DNA of 64,000 nt. It comes from Ornithinibacillus scapharcae TW25 (lineage in GTDB: Bacteria > Bacillota > Bacilli > Bacillales > Amphibacillaceae). The position numbers and the translations under genes were made by a program. Location: assembly GCF_000190475.1 (NCBI RefSeq), contig NZ_AEWH01000021.1, positions 1 through 64,000 on the forward strand. Reading direction: 5' to 3'. Shown piece by piece: positions 1 through 9,561 of the stretch (positions within the stretch are counted from its first letter, which is position 1; each line of letters starts with the position of its first letter). The notes below the pieces were generated by a model. The model made no database searches. It had not been told where the DNA came from and saw only the letters and a list, made by a program, of their open reading frames with translations.

Positions 1-15
1 GTCTTTTTTGTTTGG

Positions 16-597
16 TTATACAAATTTGGCTTGTTGCTGTTCTATCCAGCGACGCATCTTGATAAATACAGGTACAAATAGTACACCAACAATAATGCCT
101 TTAATAATATTAAAAGGGAGAATACCTACAAAAATAGTACCTATCATAAATGAGTGTGTCACATCCCACCCCATCATGAGACCATAAGCAGGTAAAAGGA
201 TAAAGTAATTAAATACTCCCATGCCGACAGCCATTATAATCGTTCCAGTAATCAGACCGGACACAATACTTTTCACACTCTTAAATTTGTGGTAAAGGAT
301 TCCGATTGGAAGAACTAGTAAAGCACCTGCTAGGAAGTTTGCCGCTACACCAACTATCTCTCCACCACCAACTGCTAAATAAAGCACATTCTTAATCGCT
401 ACCACGATTACACCTGCTAACGGGGAGAATATTAGTGTTGCCATAATAGCTGGTACATCACTAAAATCAACCTTCAAATAGCTAGGTAGTAATGGGAGTG
501 GAAAATTAATAAAGAATAATAATAACGAAACGGCTCCCAGTAAAGATAAAATAATGAGTCTTGCTAAGTTGGATGATTGCTTGTTAGTTTGTTGCAT
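16..597 (-). CDS. ribU: Riboflavin ECF transporter S component RibU
   Basis: Substrate-binding membrane subunit that captures riboflavin and works with a shared ECF energizing module (EcfA, EcfA', EcfT), which is not in this window. The protein has about 193 residues and is mostly hydrophobic with five or six predicted membrane helices. It carries the RibU-type segment YLKVDFSDVPA near residue 40. Three ATG codons stand in a row at 603, 600 and 597. The third lies about 9 nt after AGGAGG and is preferred. An FMN riboswitch and its terminator precede the gene on the same strand, which fits riboflavin import repressed by FMN. Assignment is firm from family features plus the riboswitch. Confidence 0.93.
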   Translation of the reverse strand: MQQTNKQSSNLARLIILSLLGAVSLLLFFINFPLPLLPSYLKVDFSDVPAIMATLIFSPLAGVIVVAIKNVLYLAVGGGEIVGVAANFLAGALLVLPIGILYHKFKSVKSIVSGLITGTIIMAVGMGVFNYFILLPAYGLMMGWDVTHSFMIGTIFVGILPFNIIKGIIVGVLFVPVFIKMRRWIEQQQAKFV

Positions 598-672
598 CAT
601 CATACTCCTCCTTCATCTAGTTATCGATTCCAATCTCGTGATGAAGGATAGCCTATTCCTAAACATCGAAAG

Positions 673-708
673 AACCCTAAAGCCTGACCTAACCGGGGCT
701 TTAGGGTT
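673..708 (-). terminator. Intrinsic terminator of the FMN riboswitch
   Basis: A perfect 11-bp inverted repeat (AACCCTAAAGC / GCTTTAGGGTT) is followed on the minus strand by a T-rich tract. It lies between the FMN aptamer and ribU, so it is the probable expression platform: FMN binding would favour termination before ribU. Confidence 0.8.
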
Positions 709-762
709 CATCATTAATCAATAGGAAATAAAGGTACCTTATTGTACCAAAGTTCAGCTCGA

Positions 763-900
763 CATCTTCTCCCATCCAGACTTTAACTGTCGGTCCTGGA
801 TTTGCACCAGGTCAACCATTTGATGAAGTTCAAATGGCTCACGGACTTAGAACCTTTGTTCATTACCGTCGGTCGGGAATTTCACCCTGCCCCGAAGATG
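763..900 (-). promoter_or_regulatory. FMN riboswitch (RFN element)
   Basis: Read on the minus strand, the conserved RFN blocks appear in order: a P1 strand CATCTTC, then GGGGCAGGGTGAAATTCCC, GACCGACGGTA, a variable stem, CCTGGTGCAAATCCAGGACC, GACAGT and AAAGTCTGGATGGGAGAAGATG closing P1. It sits about 160 nt upstream of ribU with a terminator between. The class is known to sense FMN and switch off riboflavin import or synthesis. Confidence 0.96.
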
Positions 901-974
901 GAATCGATATTTTATTGTCAACTAACATTATACATCCCTTCTCATCATTTGAAAAGGGGATTGCTCAATATTCA

Positions 975-2030
975 TTAATCTAATGGATTAAGGCTTTCTT
1001 CTCCTGTTAAATTACTTATCATCTCTACTAAAAGATTAATCTCTTGATCGATATCATCAAGACTTGCAGTTTCCACCGGGGAATGCATATATCGTAATGG
1101 TAAAGAAACTAGTGAAACAGGAACTCCTCGTCCGGTATAGCGCATTTTATCGGCATCAGTTCCAGTATGTCGTGGTGTTAATTCATATTGTACATCCATT
1201 TGTAATTTCTTTGCCGTATTTTCCAATAAATCATTAATTTTCCGATTTATTGGAGCTCCTTTGGCAAGTACAGGTCCTTTTTCCAGACGGACATCTCCAT
1301 ACTTATTTTTATTCACACCAGGATAATCAGTTGCAAATGTAACATCACAAGCAATTGCCATGGTTGGCTCTACTCCAGCAGCAGCAAAGTATGCACCACC
1401 CATATTTGTCTCTTCATTTACTGTGCTAGCAGCATACACGCCAACCTTGCACCCTTTTTTCTTCAACTGTCTTAGCACCTCAGCCACAATAAAGGCACCT
1501 GTACGGTTATCAAGACCTCTTCCAGATACATAGCGGTCCAGTAAAATTTCAGGCTCTGTTTTATAAACTACTAAATCACCGATTTGAACATATTGTTCCG
1601 CTTCTCCTTTTGTTCTGAAGCCACAATCGATGAACAAATCATCTAAATCAAAATCATTTTTCAAACCGCCGTGATGCTGGGCATTTACACCAATTACACC
1701 TGTTACAGTTTTCCCGTATCCTAATACCGTTGCCTTCATGCCAACCGCTGCTTTCGGATTGATTCCGCCCATTTTATCAAAATGTAGAAAGCCATTCTCA
1801 TCAATGCGATTAATAACTAAAGCTATTTCATCACAATGCCCAGCAAGCAACACTTTAAATGATGCTTCCGGATTCAATACACCAATTACATTCCCTGCAT
1901 TATCTGTTAAGACATCATCAGCAAATTCCTTATAATAAGCTAGCATCTTTCTTTGGATTTGCACCTCATCACTCGAGGGAGATGGTGTACGTAATAGTTC
2001 TAATAAAAAATCTCGATTAGTATTGTCCAA
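975..2030 (-). CDS. M42 family metallo-aminopeptidase
   Basis: Cytosolic di-metal aminopeptidase of the M42 (glutamyl aminopeptidase / YsdC / FrvX) family, expected to trim peptides as a large tetrahedral oligomer. Visible metal-site motifs are AGHCDEIA near residue 65, GRGLDNRTGA near 170, NEETNMGGA near 205, an Asp in DVTFATD, and the terminal RHTGTDADK histidine. Length is about 351 residues, normal for the family. A TTG at 2039 is directly next to AAAGGAG and cannot be a good start. The TTG at 2030 is 9 nt from that site and gives the family-like beginning MDNTNRDFLLELL. Exact substrate is unknown; M42 members differ in preference. Confidence 0.9.
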   Translation of the reverse strand: MDNTNRDFLLELLRTPSPSSDEVQIQRKMLAYYKEFADDVLTDNAGNVIGVLNPEASFKVLLAGHCDEIALVINRIDENGFLHFDKMGGINPKAAVGMKATVLGYGKTVTGVIGVNAQHHGGLKNDFDLDDLFIDCGFRTKGEAEQYVQIGDLVVYKTEPEILLDRYVSGRGLDNRTGAFIVAEVLRQLKKKGCKVGVYAASTVNEETNMGGAYFAAAGVEPTMAIACDVTFATDYPGVNKNKYGDVRLEKGPVLAKGAPINRKINDLLENTAKKLQMDVQYELTPRHTGTDADKMRYTGRGVPVSLVSLPLRYMHSPVETASLDDIDQEINLLVEMISNLTGEESLNPLD

Positions 2031-2217
2031 ACTAGGCAACTCCTTTGTATGTATATCTTAGGTTTATCATAACAAAATAATCCTACCCAAGCACAATTAT
2101 TTACGCAAAAATCTAATATGTTACAATTTATAGGAAAAGCGTAAGTGACTAAAACGAGACATCTAAGTAAATACTTAACTTTTTTTAAAAAATGAAATGA
2201 ACTAAGGAGGATATCCC

Positions 2218-2772
2218 ATGACATTAAACGATTGGTTCAACAAGGCAATGACACACCAGGAATACATCGATGCGATGGAAACACATAAAGAAAATCTACT
2301 ACATATTTATCATTCCTATACACTACCAGAGGATACGGACTTCTTCTCCACACTACGTGATAAAAAATTACGGGTTATCGTTATAACGGAAGATTGGTGT
2401 GGTGATGCAATGTTAAATACACCTATTCTACTTCACCTGGCTGAGAAGACGAATATGGAGGTTCGTATGTTACTTCGTGACCAAAATCTCGAGCTAATGG
2501 ATCAATATTTAACCAATGGAAAATCACGTTCTATCCCCATCTTTATTTTTATCGATGATGCGGGAAATGAAGTTGCTAAATGGGGGCCACGTGCTGATTA
2601 CATTCAAAACTTTGTTGATGAAATAAGAAAAGACTTACCTTCACAAGATTCAGAGGAGTACAAAGAGAAGTTTAACCAAATGATTAAAACGATGACACAA
2701 ACATTTGTTTCCGAAAAATCTTTTTGGAATGAAGTATACACTAGCTTAAAACAAACGCTGTCCAAAATTTGA
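2218..2772 (+). CDS. Thioredoxin-fold protein with WCGDA motif
   Basis: A 184-residue cytosolic protein of the thioredoxin superfamily. The active-site region reads ITEDWCGDAMLNTP (about residue 60), so the classical CxxC is reduced to one cysteine (Cys-Gly-Asp-Ala). A cis-proline segment SRSIPIFIFID follows near residue 103. This variant occurs in many Bacillaceae and is unlikely to do dithiol exchange in the usual way; a monothiol, peroxiredoxin-like or bacilliredoxin-type role is possible but unproven. The start is set by AAGGAGG 8 nt upstream. It is a single gene followed by its own terminator. Confidence 0.82.
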   Translation: MTLNDWFNKAMTHQEYIDAMETHKENLLHIYHSYTLPEDTDFFSTLRDKKLRVIVITEDWCGDAMLNTPILLHLAEKTNMEVRMLLRDQNLELMDQYLTNGKSRSIPIFIFIDDAGNEVAKWGPRADYIQNFVDEIRKDLPSQDSEEYKEKFNQMIKTMTQTFVSEKSFWNEVYTSLKQTLSKI

Positions 2773-2784
2773 TTAAGATACCTT

Positions 2785-2812
2785 AACCTACACCCACGTG
2801 TAGGTTTTTTTT
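2785..2812 (+). terminator. Intrinsic terminator
   Basis: Stem CCTACAC / GTGTAGG followed by eight T residues, directly after the thioredoxin-fold gene. Confidence 0.85.
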
Positions 2813-2893
2813 ATTCATGAATGAATCAAGAATACTAATAGTTTTGCATCAATCGTACATACTAACTAAACACATACATGGTAAGGTGAGAAA

Positions 2894-3889
2894 ATGAATA
2901 TAGAGCTCTTTAAACATATTTACTTTCGACTTCCCATCCTTATTCGATTGTTCCTAACGATATTATTTGTGATGATTCTCTTCGGAACGGTAATACACTT
3001 TATCGAACCGAAACAATTCCCAACTATTTTTGATGGAATATGGTGGGCTGTCGTTACAGGAGCAACAGTTGGTTATGGAGACTTTGTCCCCTTGACTACT
3101 CTTGGACGATTTATAGGTATTGTCTTAATTCTTACTGGAGGAGGCTTACTAACCTTTTATATTACCCAATTTGCAGCGGCAACTGTTCAACATGAAAACG
3201 ATCTTTCGCAAGGGAAAGTAACGTATAAAGGTAAGAACCACATCATTCTGGTAGGCTGGAATGAACGAACTCGTATTCTTATGGATCATATCTTAAAACA
3301 GGATTCCAAAGCAGAAATCGTGCTAATTGATCAAACACTCTCTGAGATGTCTTATCAAGCCTTCCCGATTCATTTTATTCACGGGGATCCTACAGATGAT
3401 TATTATTTACAGAAAGCAAATATTGCCGAAGCGGCAAAAGTCGTTATCAGCGCTGACAACCATAAAGCTGAGAAACAAGCAGACAATCAATCGATTCTAA
3501 CTGTAGTTGCTGTAAGAGGGAATCATGCATCCATTCCAATTATTGTTGAAATTATGACGATGAGTCAAATTGATAATGCCCTCCGTGCAGGTGCAAATAC
3601 GATACTGCGCCCTAATGACTTTATGAGTGCATTACTCTTTCAAGAGGTATTCAAAAGCAAGTCAAAGCCCTTCGAAACAGTTTTACATTTACTAAAAACG
3701 CAACAGTTTCATCATTTTCTCGTTCCCGAGGAACTTATCCATAAGCCATATATTGAGGCGATGTATTCACTTAAAACAACCGATTCTCTACTAATCGGAG
3801 TTATAAGAAATGAGGAATGGATCCTCAACCCAGCAAAAGATTTTGTCATAGAAAAAGAGGACATCCTAATCACATCTATTCAATGGTAA
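2894..3889 (+). CDS. yugO: YugO-type potassium channel with RCK domain
   Basis: Two-helix potassium channel with a cytosolic regulator domain. Residues about 15-37 form TM1, the pore loop carries the K+ filter TVGYGD at 58-63, and TM2 covers about 70-93. A TrkA-N/RCK Rossmann domain follows (HIILVGWNERTR from about 115) and a short TrkA-C-like end. At 331 residues it matches B. subtilis YugO, the channel linked to biofilm electrical signalling. No upstream mstX (mistic) gene, which accompanies yugO in B. subtilis, was seen. The start follows GGTGAG 4-5 nt upstream. The next genes, yugI and pgi, keep the B. subtilis neighbourhood. Confidence 0.9.
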   Translation: MNIELFKHIYFRLPILIRLFLTILFVMILFGTVIHFIEPKQFPTIFDGIWWAVVTGATVGYGDFVPLTTLGRFIGIVLILTGGGLLTFYITQFAAATVQHENDLSQGKVTYKGKNHIILVGWNERTRILMDHILKQDSKAEIVLIDQTLSEMSYQAFPIHFIHGDPTDDYYLQKANIAEAAKVVISADNHKAEKQADNQSILTVVAVRGNHASIPIIVEIMTMSQIDNALRAGANTILRPNDFMSALLFQEVFKSKSKPFETVLHLLKTQQFHHFLVPEELIHKPYIEAMYSLKTTDSLLIGVIRNEEWILNPAKDFVIEKEDILITSIQW

Positions 3890-3979
3890 TCTTAAAATTT
3901 TGCCCTAATCCAAAATCTATGATAAAATTATTTATTGTGTGAAAAAGAAACAGAAACATAGGTATAGGAGATGTTCAGC

Positions 3980-4353
3980 ATGGCAGAGAAGTTAGAAGTA
4001 GGACAGATATTAAAAGGGAAAGTAACAGGAATTCAACCATACGGTGCGTTCGTTGCACTAAATGAAGAAGTACAAGGTTTAGTTCATATTTCAGAAGTAA
4101 CACATGGTTTTGTTAAAGATATTAATGACCATCTAACAGTTGGTGATGAGGTATCAGTAAAAGTACTAAGTATTGATGAAGAAAAAATAAAGTATCTTTA
4201 TCTATTCGTGCTACAGAAGAGCCTCCAAAAAAACAACAACAAACTAAACCACAGGCTAAAAAAGCTGTAAAACTGGAAGAAAATACTTCTGGATTCAACA
4301 CTCTAAAAGAAAAATTAGAAGAGTGGATTGAACAATCTGAATTTAAGAACTAA
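3980..4353 (+). pseudogene. yugI: YugI, S1-domain general stress protein 13, frameshifted as given
   Basis: RNA-binding protein with one S1 domain (residues about 5-72: GQILKGKVTGIQPYGAFVAL, then VQGLVHISEV). The frame breaks at the A6 run 4182-4187. Adding one A continues it as NKVSLSIRATEEPPKKQQQ to a lysine-rich linker and a helical end finishing EEWIEQSEFKN, with the stop at 4351-4353. The repaired length is 124 residues, close to the family's usual 130. The start is the ATG at 3980, 9 nt after AGGAG, not the ATG at 3971. As given, the product ends early with an unrelated tail. It may be a real mutation, a sequence error or a slippage site. Confidence 0.82.
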
Positions 4354-4368
4354 TAAATATTGACTGCT

Positions 4369-4423
4369 AGAGGCTTCCCCCATCAACGTTACGGTTACGT
4401 AATATTGATGGGAGAAGCCTCTT
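4369..4423 (+). terminator. Intrinsic terminator after yugI
   Basis: Long hairpin with arms AGAGGCTTC and GAAGCCTCT and an inner CCATCAA / TTGATGG stem, followed by a short T-rich tail. It separates yugI from pgi. Confidence 0.75.
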
Positions 4424-4508
4424 CATCTATAAATATATTTATTTAACAGTATTTTGTTTTCATAAAAGCGAAAACTATTTTATAATGACTTTTTAGAAGG
4501 AGGATATT

Positions 4509-5857
4509 ATGACACACATACAATTTTCATATCAACATGCATTAGATTTCATGAACAAAGATGAATTAGATCATTTATCTGAGTTCGTAACGGTTGCCCA
4601 TCACGCAATACATAATAAAACAGGTCCAGGTAATGACTTTTTAGGTTGGGTAGATCTTCCGAAGAATTACGACAAAGAAGAGTATTCACGTATTAAAGCA
4701 GCATCAGAGAAAATTCAGAAAGACTCCGATATTCTACTAGTTATCGGGATTGGTGGTTCTTACTTAGGTGCTAAAGCTGCTTTAGAAATGCTTAACCACT
4801 CATTCCAAAGTATGCTGACAAAAGAGCAACGTAAGGTTCCTCAAATTATTTTTGTTGGACACCATATGAGTTCGACTTATATGCAGGAATTATTCGATGT
4901 ATTAGAAGGTAAAGATTTCTCTATCAATATTATTTCTAAGAGTGGTACAACAACAGAGCCAGCTATCGCGTTCCGTGTATTCAAGAAACACTTAGAAGAA
5001 AAATACGGAAAAGAAGAAGCGAAATCTCGTATCTATGCAACCACCGATAAGGCGAGAGGTGCCTTAAAAGGAGTTGCTGATGAAGCAGGTTATGAAACCT
5101 TCGTTATTCCTGATGATGTTGGTGGACGTTTCTCGGTACTAACTGCAGTTGGTCTTCTTCCTATTGCTGTTAGTGGAATTAACATTGATGATATCATGCA
5201 AGGTGCTACTGATGCATCAACTGATTTTAACGAACCTTCTCTAGAAAAAATATTGCCTATCAGTACGCTGCAGTACGTAATATTCTGTACAATAAAGGTA
5301 AAACAATTGAGATGCTTGTAAATTACGAGCCAAGCCTTCAATATTTCTCTGAATGGTGGAAGCAGCTCTATGGAGAAAGTGAAGGAAAAGACCAAAAAGG
5401 GATATTCCCAACTTCTGCTAATTTCTCAACTGACCTCCATTCATTAGGTCAATATATTCAAGATGGTCGCCGTGATTTATTTGAAACTGTAATCCATGTA
5501 AATCAATCTAAAATAGATTTAACATTAGAAGTAGAAGAAAACGACTCTGATGGCTTGAATTATTTAGCAGGTAAGACCGTTCATGAGATAAATGATAAGG
5601 CATACCAAGGTACATTACTTGCACATACCGATGGTGGGGTTCCAAACCTTATTATTGATGTACCTGCACTGGATGCGTATACGTTTGGTTATTTAGTGTA
5701 TTTCTTCGAAAAGGCTTGTGCATTAAGTGGCTACCTATTAGGAGTAAATCCATTTGATCAGCCTGGTGTGGAAGCATACAAGAAGAATATGTTTGCTTTA
5801 TTAGGAAAACCTGGCTTTGAAGCGGAAAAAGCGGAATTAGAAAAACGCTTGAAGTAA
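4509..5857 (+). pseudogene. pgi: Glucose-6-phosphate isomerase, frameshifted as given
   Basis: Interconverts glucose 6-phosphate and fructose 6-phosphate in glycolysis. The first part (to about 5250) holds the sugar-phosphate site [21 protein letters not shown] and the signature [17 protein letters not shown]. The second part holds [11 protein letters not shown] and [14 protein letters not shown]. The frame breaks in the A6 run 5245-5250. One added A restores [20 protein letters not shown] and a 449-residue protein, equal to the normal length. Both halves are well conserved, so recent mutation, sequence error or slippage is more likely than old decay. Start after AAGGAGG at 4498. It is a single gene ending at a shared terminator. 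Confidence 0.9.
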
Positions 5858-5861
5858 ATAG

Positions 5862-5896
5862 AAAGACAGCTCCAATTAATTGGGGCTGTCTTTTTG
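5862..5896. terminator. Bidirectional terminator, pgi / sigma-membrane gene
   Basis: Stem AAAGACAGCTCCAATT / AATTGGGGCTGTCTTT with T-rich sequence on both sides, lying between the convergent pgi and sigma-membrane genes and overlapping the end of the latter. Confidence 0.88.
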
Positions 5897-8010
5897 TATA
5901 TGTTTTATTTTCCATATATCATTATCTTTTATCATTTCTATTGTTAATAATTTCGTTTTCCCTACATCCATTTTTTCCCAATCCGTAAAAATAACCGACG
6001 CAGAATCATCATCATGATATTCTGTTAGTGCATAACCAGCTAAATTTCTTAGATCTTCCCATTTTGTAACGGCTGGTTGATAAGTTTTTTGCGATAATAA
6101 AGTGGAATAGGTTTCCTTATCTTCCTTCTCATAAGAATAACCAAATAATGCTACTATCTCGAAGGGACTTAAATTTAATAAGTAGGTTGTATCCAAATTG
6201 CTACTATATTCTTTATAAACCGCACCAATACCACCCACAAATGGCCATCTACCCATTACAACAATATCTTCATAGTTAACATTATCATATTCAAAGAGTA
6301 AGTCTATTGGCTCTGGGGTATACGAATGTCCTTGCGTTCTCTTCCAATCATTTGCTTCCCATTCAGATAAGTAGCTCTGCACAACTTGTGCCACTTTGGT
6401 ATCGGGATAATTGTTAATAAATGAATAATATTCGTTCTTTTCTTCCTCCGAAACTTCGTAAACGTCTCCCCAGTATCGTAAATAGCTATACAAATGCTGT
6501 TCTATACTATTATATAGTTCTCTTCGCATCTCTCTATTATAGGAATCACCATATGTTACTAATAGGGATTCAGCCTCTATTAAAATATTAGCTAACTCCT
6601 TCCAATTGTTCCAATCGAAATCATGGGCAACCACATAATAATCTAAATAGGCTAAATAGGCATCTCCATACCCTTTTTCGGCTAACTGATTCTTCAACCT
6701 TCCCACATCAATATCAACCACTAAATAATTATCAAATGGATCCTTTTTAACTAGATAGCCTTGTTCATTAAAAATCTGTAATAGTGTTTTAATATCCTCA
6801 GGTCCGTTGTAATTCTCAGGATTATCCTGCAGTTCATAGATAACATCATATTCTTCAATTGGCAATTCAGAAAGTAGTGTAGCTAAATAATTCTGAAAGT
6901 GATATTCATAATTATAATAAACACCAAATGTTTCCATTAATGAATACGCCTCTGTATCTTGAGGAGCTTTCATCTTCTCTAACTGTGCTGCTGGAGGAGT
7001 TAACATCATATCAATATAATTTTTCGTTTCCGACACATCCGTACCTATCACATGATCAGGACTCTGATACAAATCATAGATAATAGTCTGGACCTCCACA
7101 ACAATAGGAAAGTCACTTACATCTTCAAGCCCTAATTCTAATGCAAAATTATCAATTGCTTTTTCAAGATATTCAGTAATTTCTGGATTAAGCTCCCGCT
7201 CCTCTTTAACTTGATCTGTGTCTATTGGATTTGGCATCTGATTCGACTTTTCCATCTCCTTAGCAGCCTCTATCGCAACCTTTTGTTCTTGCATATAATT
7301 CAACCCAAAAACAGCAAAAACACAAAGGCCTACGACCGCTCCAACAGGAGCAATATATTTTTTCCAATGATTCTTTTTCTAGACTGCTCTACCCTTGTCA
7401 TGATATCTACCGTACTCGTAAATTCAGGTAAAAGTTGATAACGATAATTCAGATCACGGAATACAGCTTCAAACTTATCAACTAGGTAAGGATTTTTTGT
7501 GGCTGCCTCCTTGTATGAATCTGATAGTAGGTTTTCCCCTTGCTGGATTCTCTTTGTTATCGTTTCTTGATTCATTTTAAGAATAGTTGAAATATCTTCC
7601 AACTTTATATCGTGATAGTGATTTAAAATAAGTGGGAGTTTATATTTATTATCCAGCTTAGCTAAAGCATCTTGTATCGATATATGTCCGTGATTCTCTA
7701 AGTAATAACCATAACTAATAGGCTCGTCTAAAGCACGCCCTATCTTTTTGGCTTTTTTTTGTTTACTTTCATATTCTCTAAGTGTTCGAATGACCACATG
7801 ATAAAACCAGCTAGATAAACTTCCAGGTTCTTGTCTTTTAATCTTCTGGTCAACCTTAATAAAAACATCTTGTACTACCGTGGATATTTCCTTTGGTTTC
7901 ACCCCATATTGAAAGCATAATCGTTCCGCTATTACTCTATACCGTTCAACGATATGCTCCAAGGCTTTCGGGTCATTGGAATCGAAATGAATTGCACCTT
8001 CTCCTTGCAT
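5876..8010 (-). pseudogene. Sigma-70-like factor fused to a TM helix and large outer domain, frameshifted as given
   Basis: Residues 1-210 look like an ECF-type sigma factor: a divergent region 2 (about 15-85) and a clear region 4 helix-turn-helix (IQDALAKLDNKYKLPLILNHY, then LEDISTILKMNQETITKRI). The frame breaks in the T5 run at 7374-7378. One added base continues it as KKNHWKKYIAPVGAVVG, a membrane helix ending FAVFGLNYM, then about 470 acidic residues expected outside the cell, with an NTF2-like-looking C-terminus. The repaired length is 711 residues. The start is the ATG at 8010 after AAGGGGG; upstream ATGs lack a ribosome site. No separate anti-sigma gene is adjacent, so the tether itself may control the sigma part. 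Read unrepaired, it gives a free sigma factor and a headless outer protein. Confidence 0.72.
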
Positions 8011-8161
8011 TGGTATCCCCCTTGTCTGGATCATCTGTATGTAAACATATCCCATTATGGGAAAGTTTCAAGATTACGAAAAAAAATTAAAAACATAGGT
8101 TTAATTTTATTCTAACAGGGTATAACTATTAACGTAAGACTTTCTCGTATTCCCCCTGTAG

Positions 8162-8193
8162 GCAAGGCGTTATGAACGCTTTGCTCTTTTTTT
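8162..8193 (+). terminator. Terminator-like hairpin upstream of patB
   Basis: Stem GCAAGGCGT / ACGCTTTGC with one G-U pair, followed by eight T residues on the plus strand. No plus-strand gene lies just upstream, so it could attenuate a patB leader. No known riboswitch aptamer was recognised before it. Confidence 0.45.
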
Positions 8194-8244
8194 TGGCTTT
8201 TTTAGGATATAATGACATTAATGATATTCTGGGAGGCTATTACT

Positions 8245-9411
8245 ATGGAAAATTTTGAAACGGTACATAACCGAAAAAATACTCGTTCCGTAAAATGGGA
8301 TATGGTGAGAGAACTATTTCACTCTGAAGATGTACTGCCTATGTGGGTTGCTGATATGGATTTTAAAGCTCCAGATGCAGTTAACCAAGCCATCATCGAA
8401 CGGGCCAAGCATGGTATATATGGTTATACTATAGCAGATAATTCTGTGAAAAACTCGATTGTAAGTTGGATTTCTAGAAGGCATCAATGGACGATTCAAT
8501 CGGAATGGATCTCGTTTAGTCCTGGTGTCGTTACAACGCTACATATGGCTATCCAATCGTTAACTGAACCAAATGACTCCATACTAATCCAGACACCAGT
8601 CTATACACCCTTTTATCACGTAATTAAAGCACATAATCGAAAAATAGTTAAGAGTCCATTAATTCGAGAAAACAACTATTACCAAATAGACTTCCAAGAC
8701 TTTGAGGAGAAGTTAAAGAATGGTGTTAAAGCTTTTATTCTTTGTAATCCTCATAACCCAATTGGTAGAGTATGGACAAAGGAAGAATTAACTAAGATTG
8801 CAGAGCTTTGTAAACAGTATAATGTACTTATTATATCGGATGAAATCCACTGTGATTTAACATATCCAGATCACAATCATATTTCAATCGCATCTTTATC
8901 AGAAGAAATCGCTGATCGAACAATAACTTGTATGGCCCCATCCAAAACTTTTAATTTGGCAGGTTTGCAAGCTTCCTATGCGATTACTTCTAATACAATA
9001 ATGCGTAAAAAGCTAGAACGACAATTTTTAAATCAAGGATTTCATGGATTAAACACCATGGGAACGACCGCATTAGAAGCTGCATACCATCATGGGGAAG
9101 CATGGTTGGACGGATTACGAGAGATTCTTAAAGGTCACTATGATTATGTAAAAGAAGAAATTGAGAAACATACGCCTTTTCAAGTAACTATCACGGAAGG
9201 TACTTATTTAGTATGGATAGACTGTAGTGCTTTAGGTTTAGACTCCAAAGCTTTACGTAAATTCTTTAATGTGGAAGCGAAAGTAGGCTTAAACGCTGGG
9301 GTAGAGTATGGGGAAGAAGGCGATCAATTTATGAGGATGAATATCGCTTGTCCTCGAGCTATTCTTGAAGAAGGCGTTAACAGGATAATTGATGCTCTAC
9401 AAAATAGATAA
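8245..9411 (+). CDS. patB: PatB/MalY-type PLP-dependent C-S lyase
   Basis: Pyridoxal-phosphate enzyme of aminotransferase class I/II, MalY/PatB subgroup, which cleaves cystathionine or cysteine to release sulfur. Visible motifs are the substrate-entry segment VLPMWVADMDF near residue 30, the PLP-ring Asp in ISDEIHCDL near 215, and the Schiff-base lysine in APSKTFNLAG near 245. Length is 388 residues, typical. The start is the ATG at 8245, 8 nt after GGGAGG; the longer open frame from 8212 has no ribosome site. In B. subtilis patB also precedes kapB, so the order is kept. A bidirectional terminator follows. Confidence 0.92.
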   Translation: MENFETVHNRKNTRSVKWDMVRELFHSEDVLPMWVADMDFKAPDAVNQAIIERAKHGIYGYTIADNSVKNSIVSWISRRHQWTIQSEWISFSPGVVTTLHMAIQSLTEPNDSILIQTPVYTPFYHVIKAHNRKIVKSPLIRENNYYQIDFQDFEEKLKNGVKAFILCNPHNPIGRVWTKEELTKIAELCKQYNVLIISDEIHCDLTYPDHNHISIASLSEEIADRTITCMAPSKTFNLAGLQASYAITSNTIMRKKLERQFLNQGFHGLNTMGTTALEAAYHHGEAWLDGLREILKGHYDYVKEEIEKHTPFQVTITEGTYLVWIDCSALGLDSKALRKFFNVEAKVGLNAGVEYGEEGDQFMRMNIACPRAILEEGVNRIIDALQNR

Positions 9412-9512
9412 CAAGTATCCCCTAGGGAAATGAGTGGTGTAGGTATTAGAATTATTTCCAACTAGTTTGACCGAGCTATAAAGGTTTACCATAATTAATA
9501 TTAAGGTTTATT

Positions 9513-9555
9513 AAAAATAGGAGTAAGCATCTATTTCGATGATACTCCTATTTTC
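9513..9555. terminator. Bidirectional terminator, patB / SOD-like gene
   Basis: Stem AAATAGGAGTA / TACTCCTATTT with A- and T-rich flanks between convergent genes. Confidence 0.87.
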
Positions 9556-9561
9556 GTTGGT

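Noticed and set aside
4182-5250. Programmed -1 ribosomal frameshifting in yugI and pgi
   Set aside because: The sites read AAA ATA in frame, not the tandem A AAA AAG type heptamer, and no clear stimulatory hairpin follows. The families do not use frameshifting. Sequence error or transcriptional slippage is simpler.
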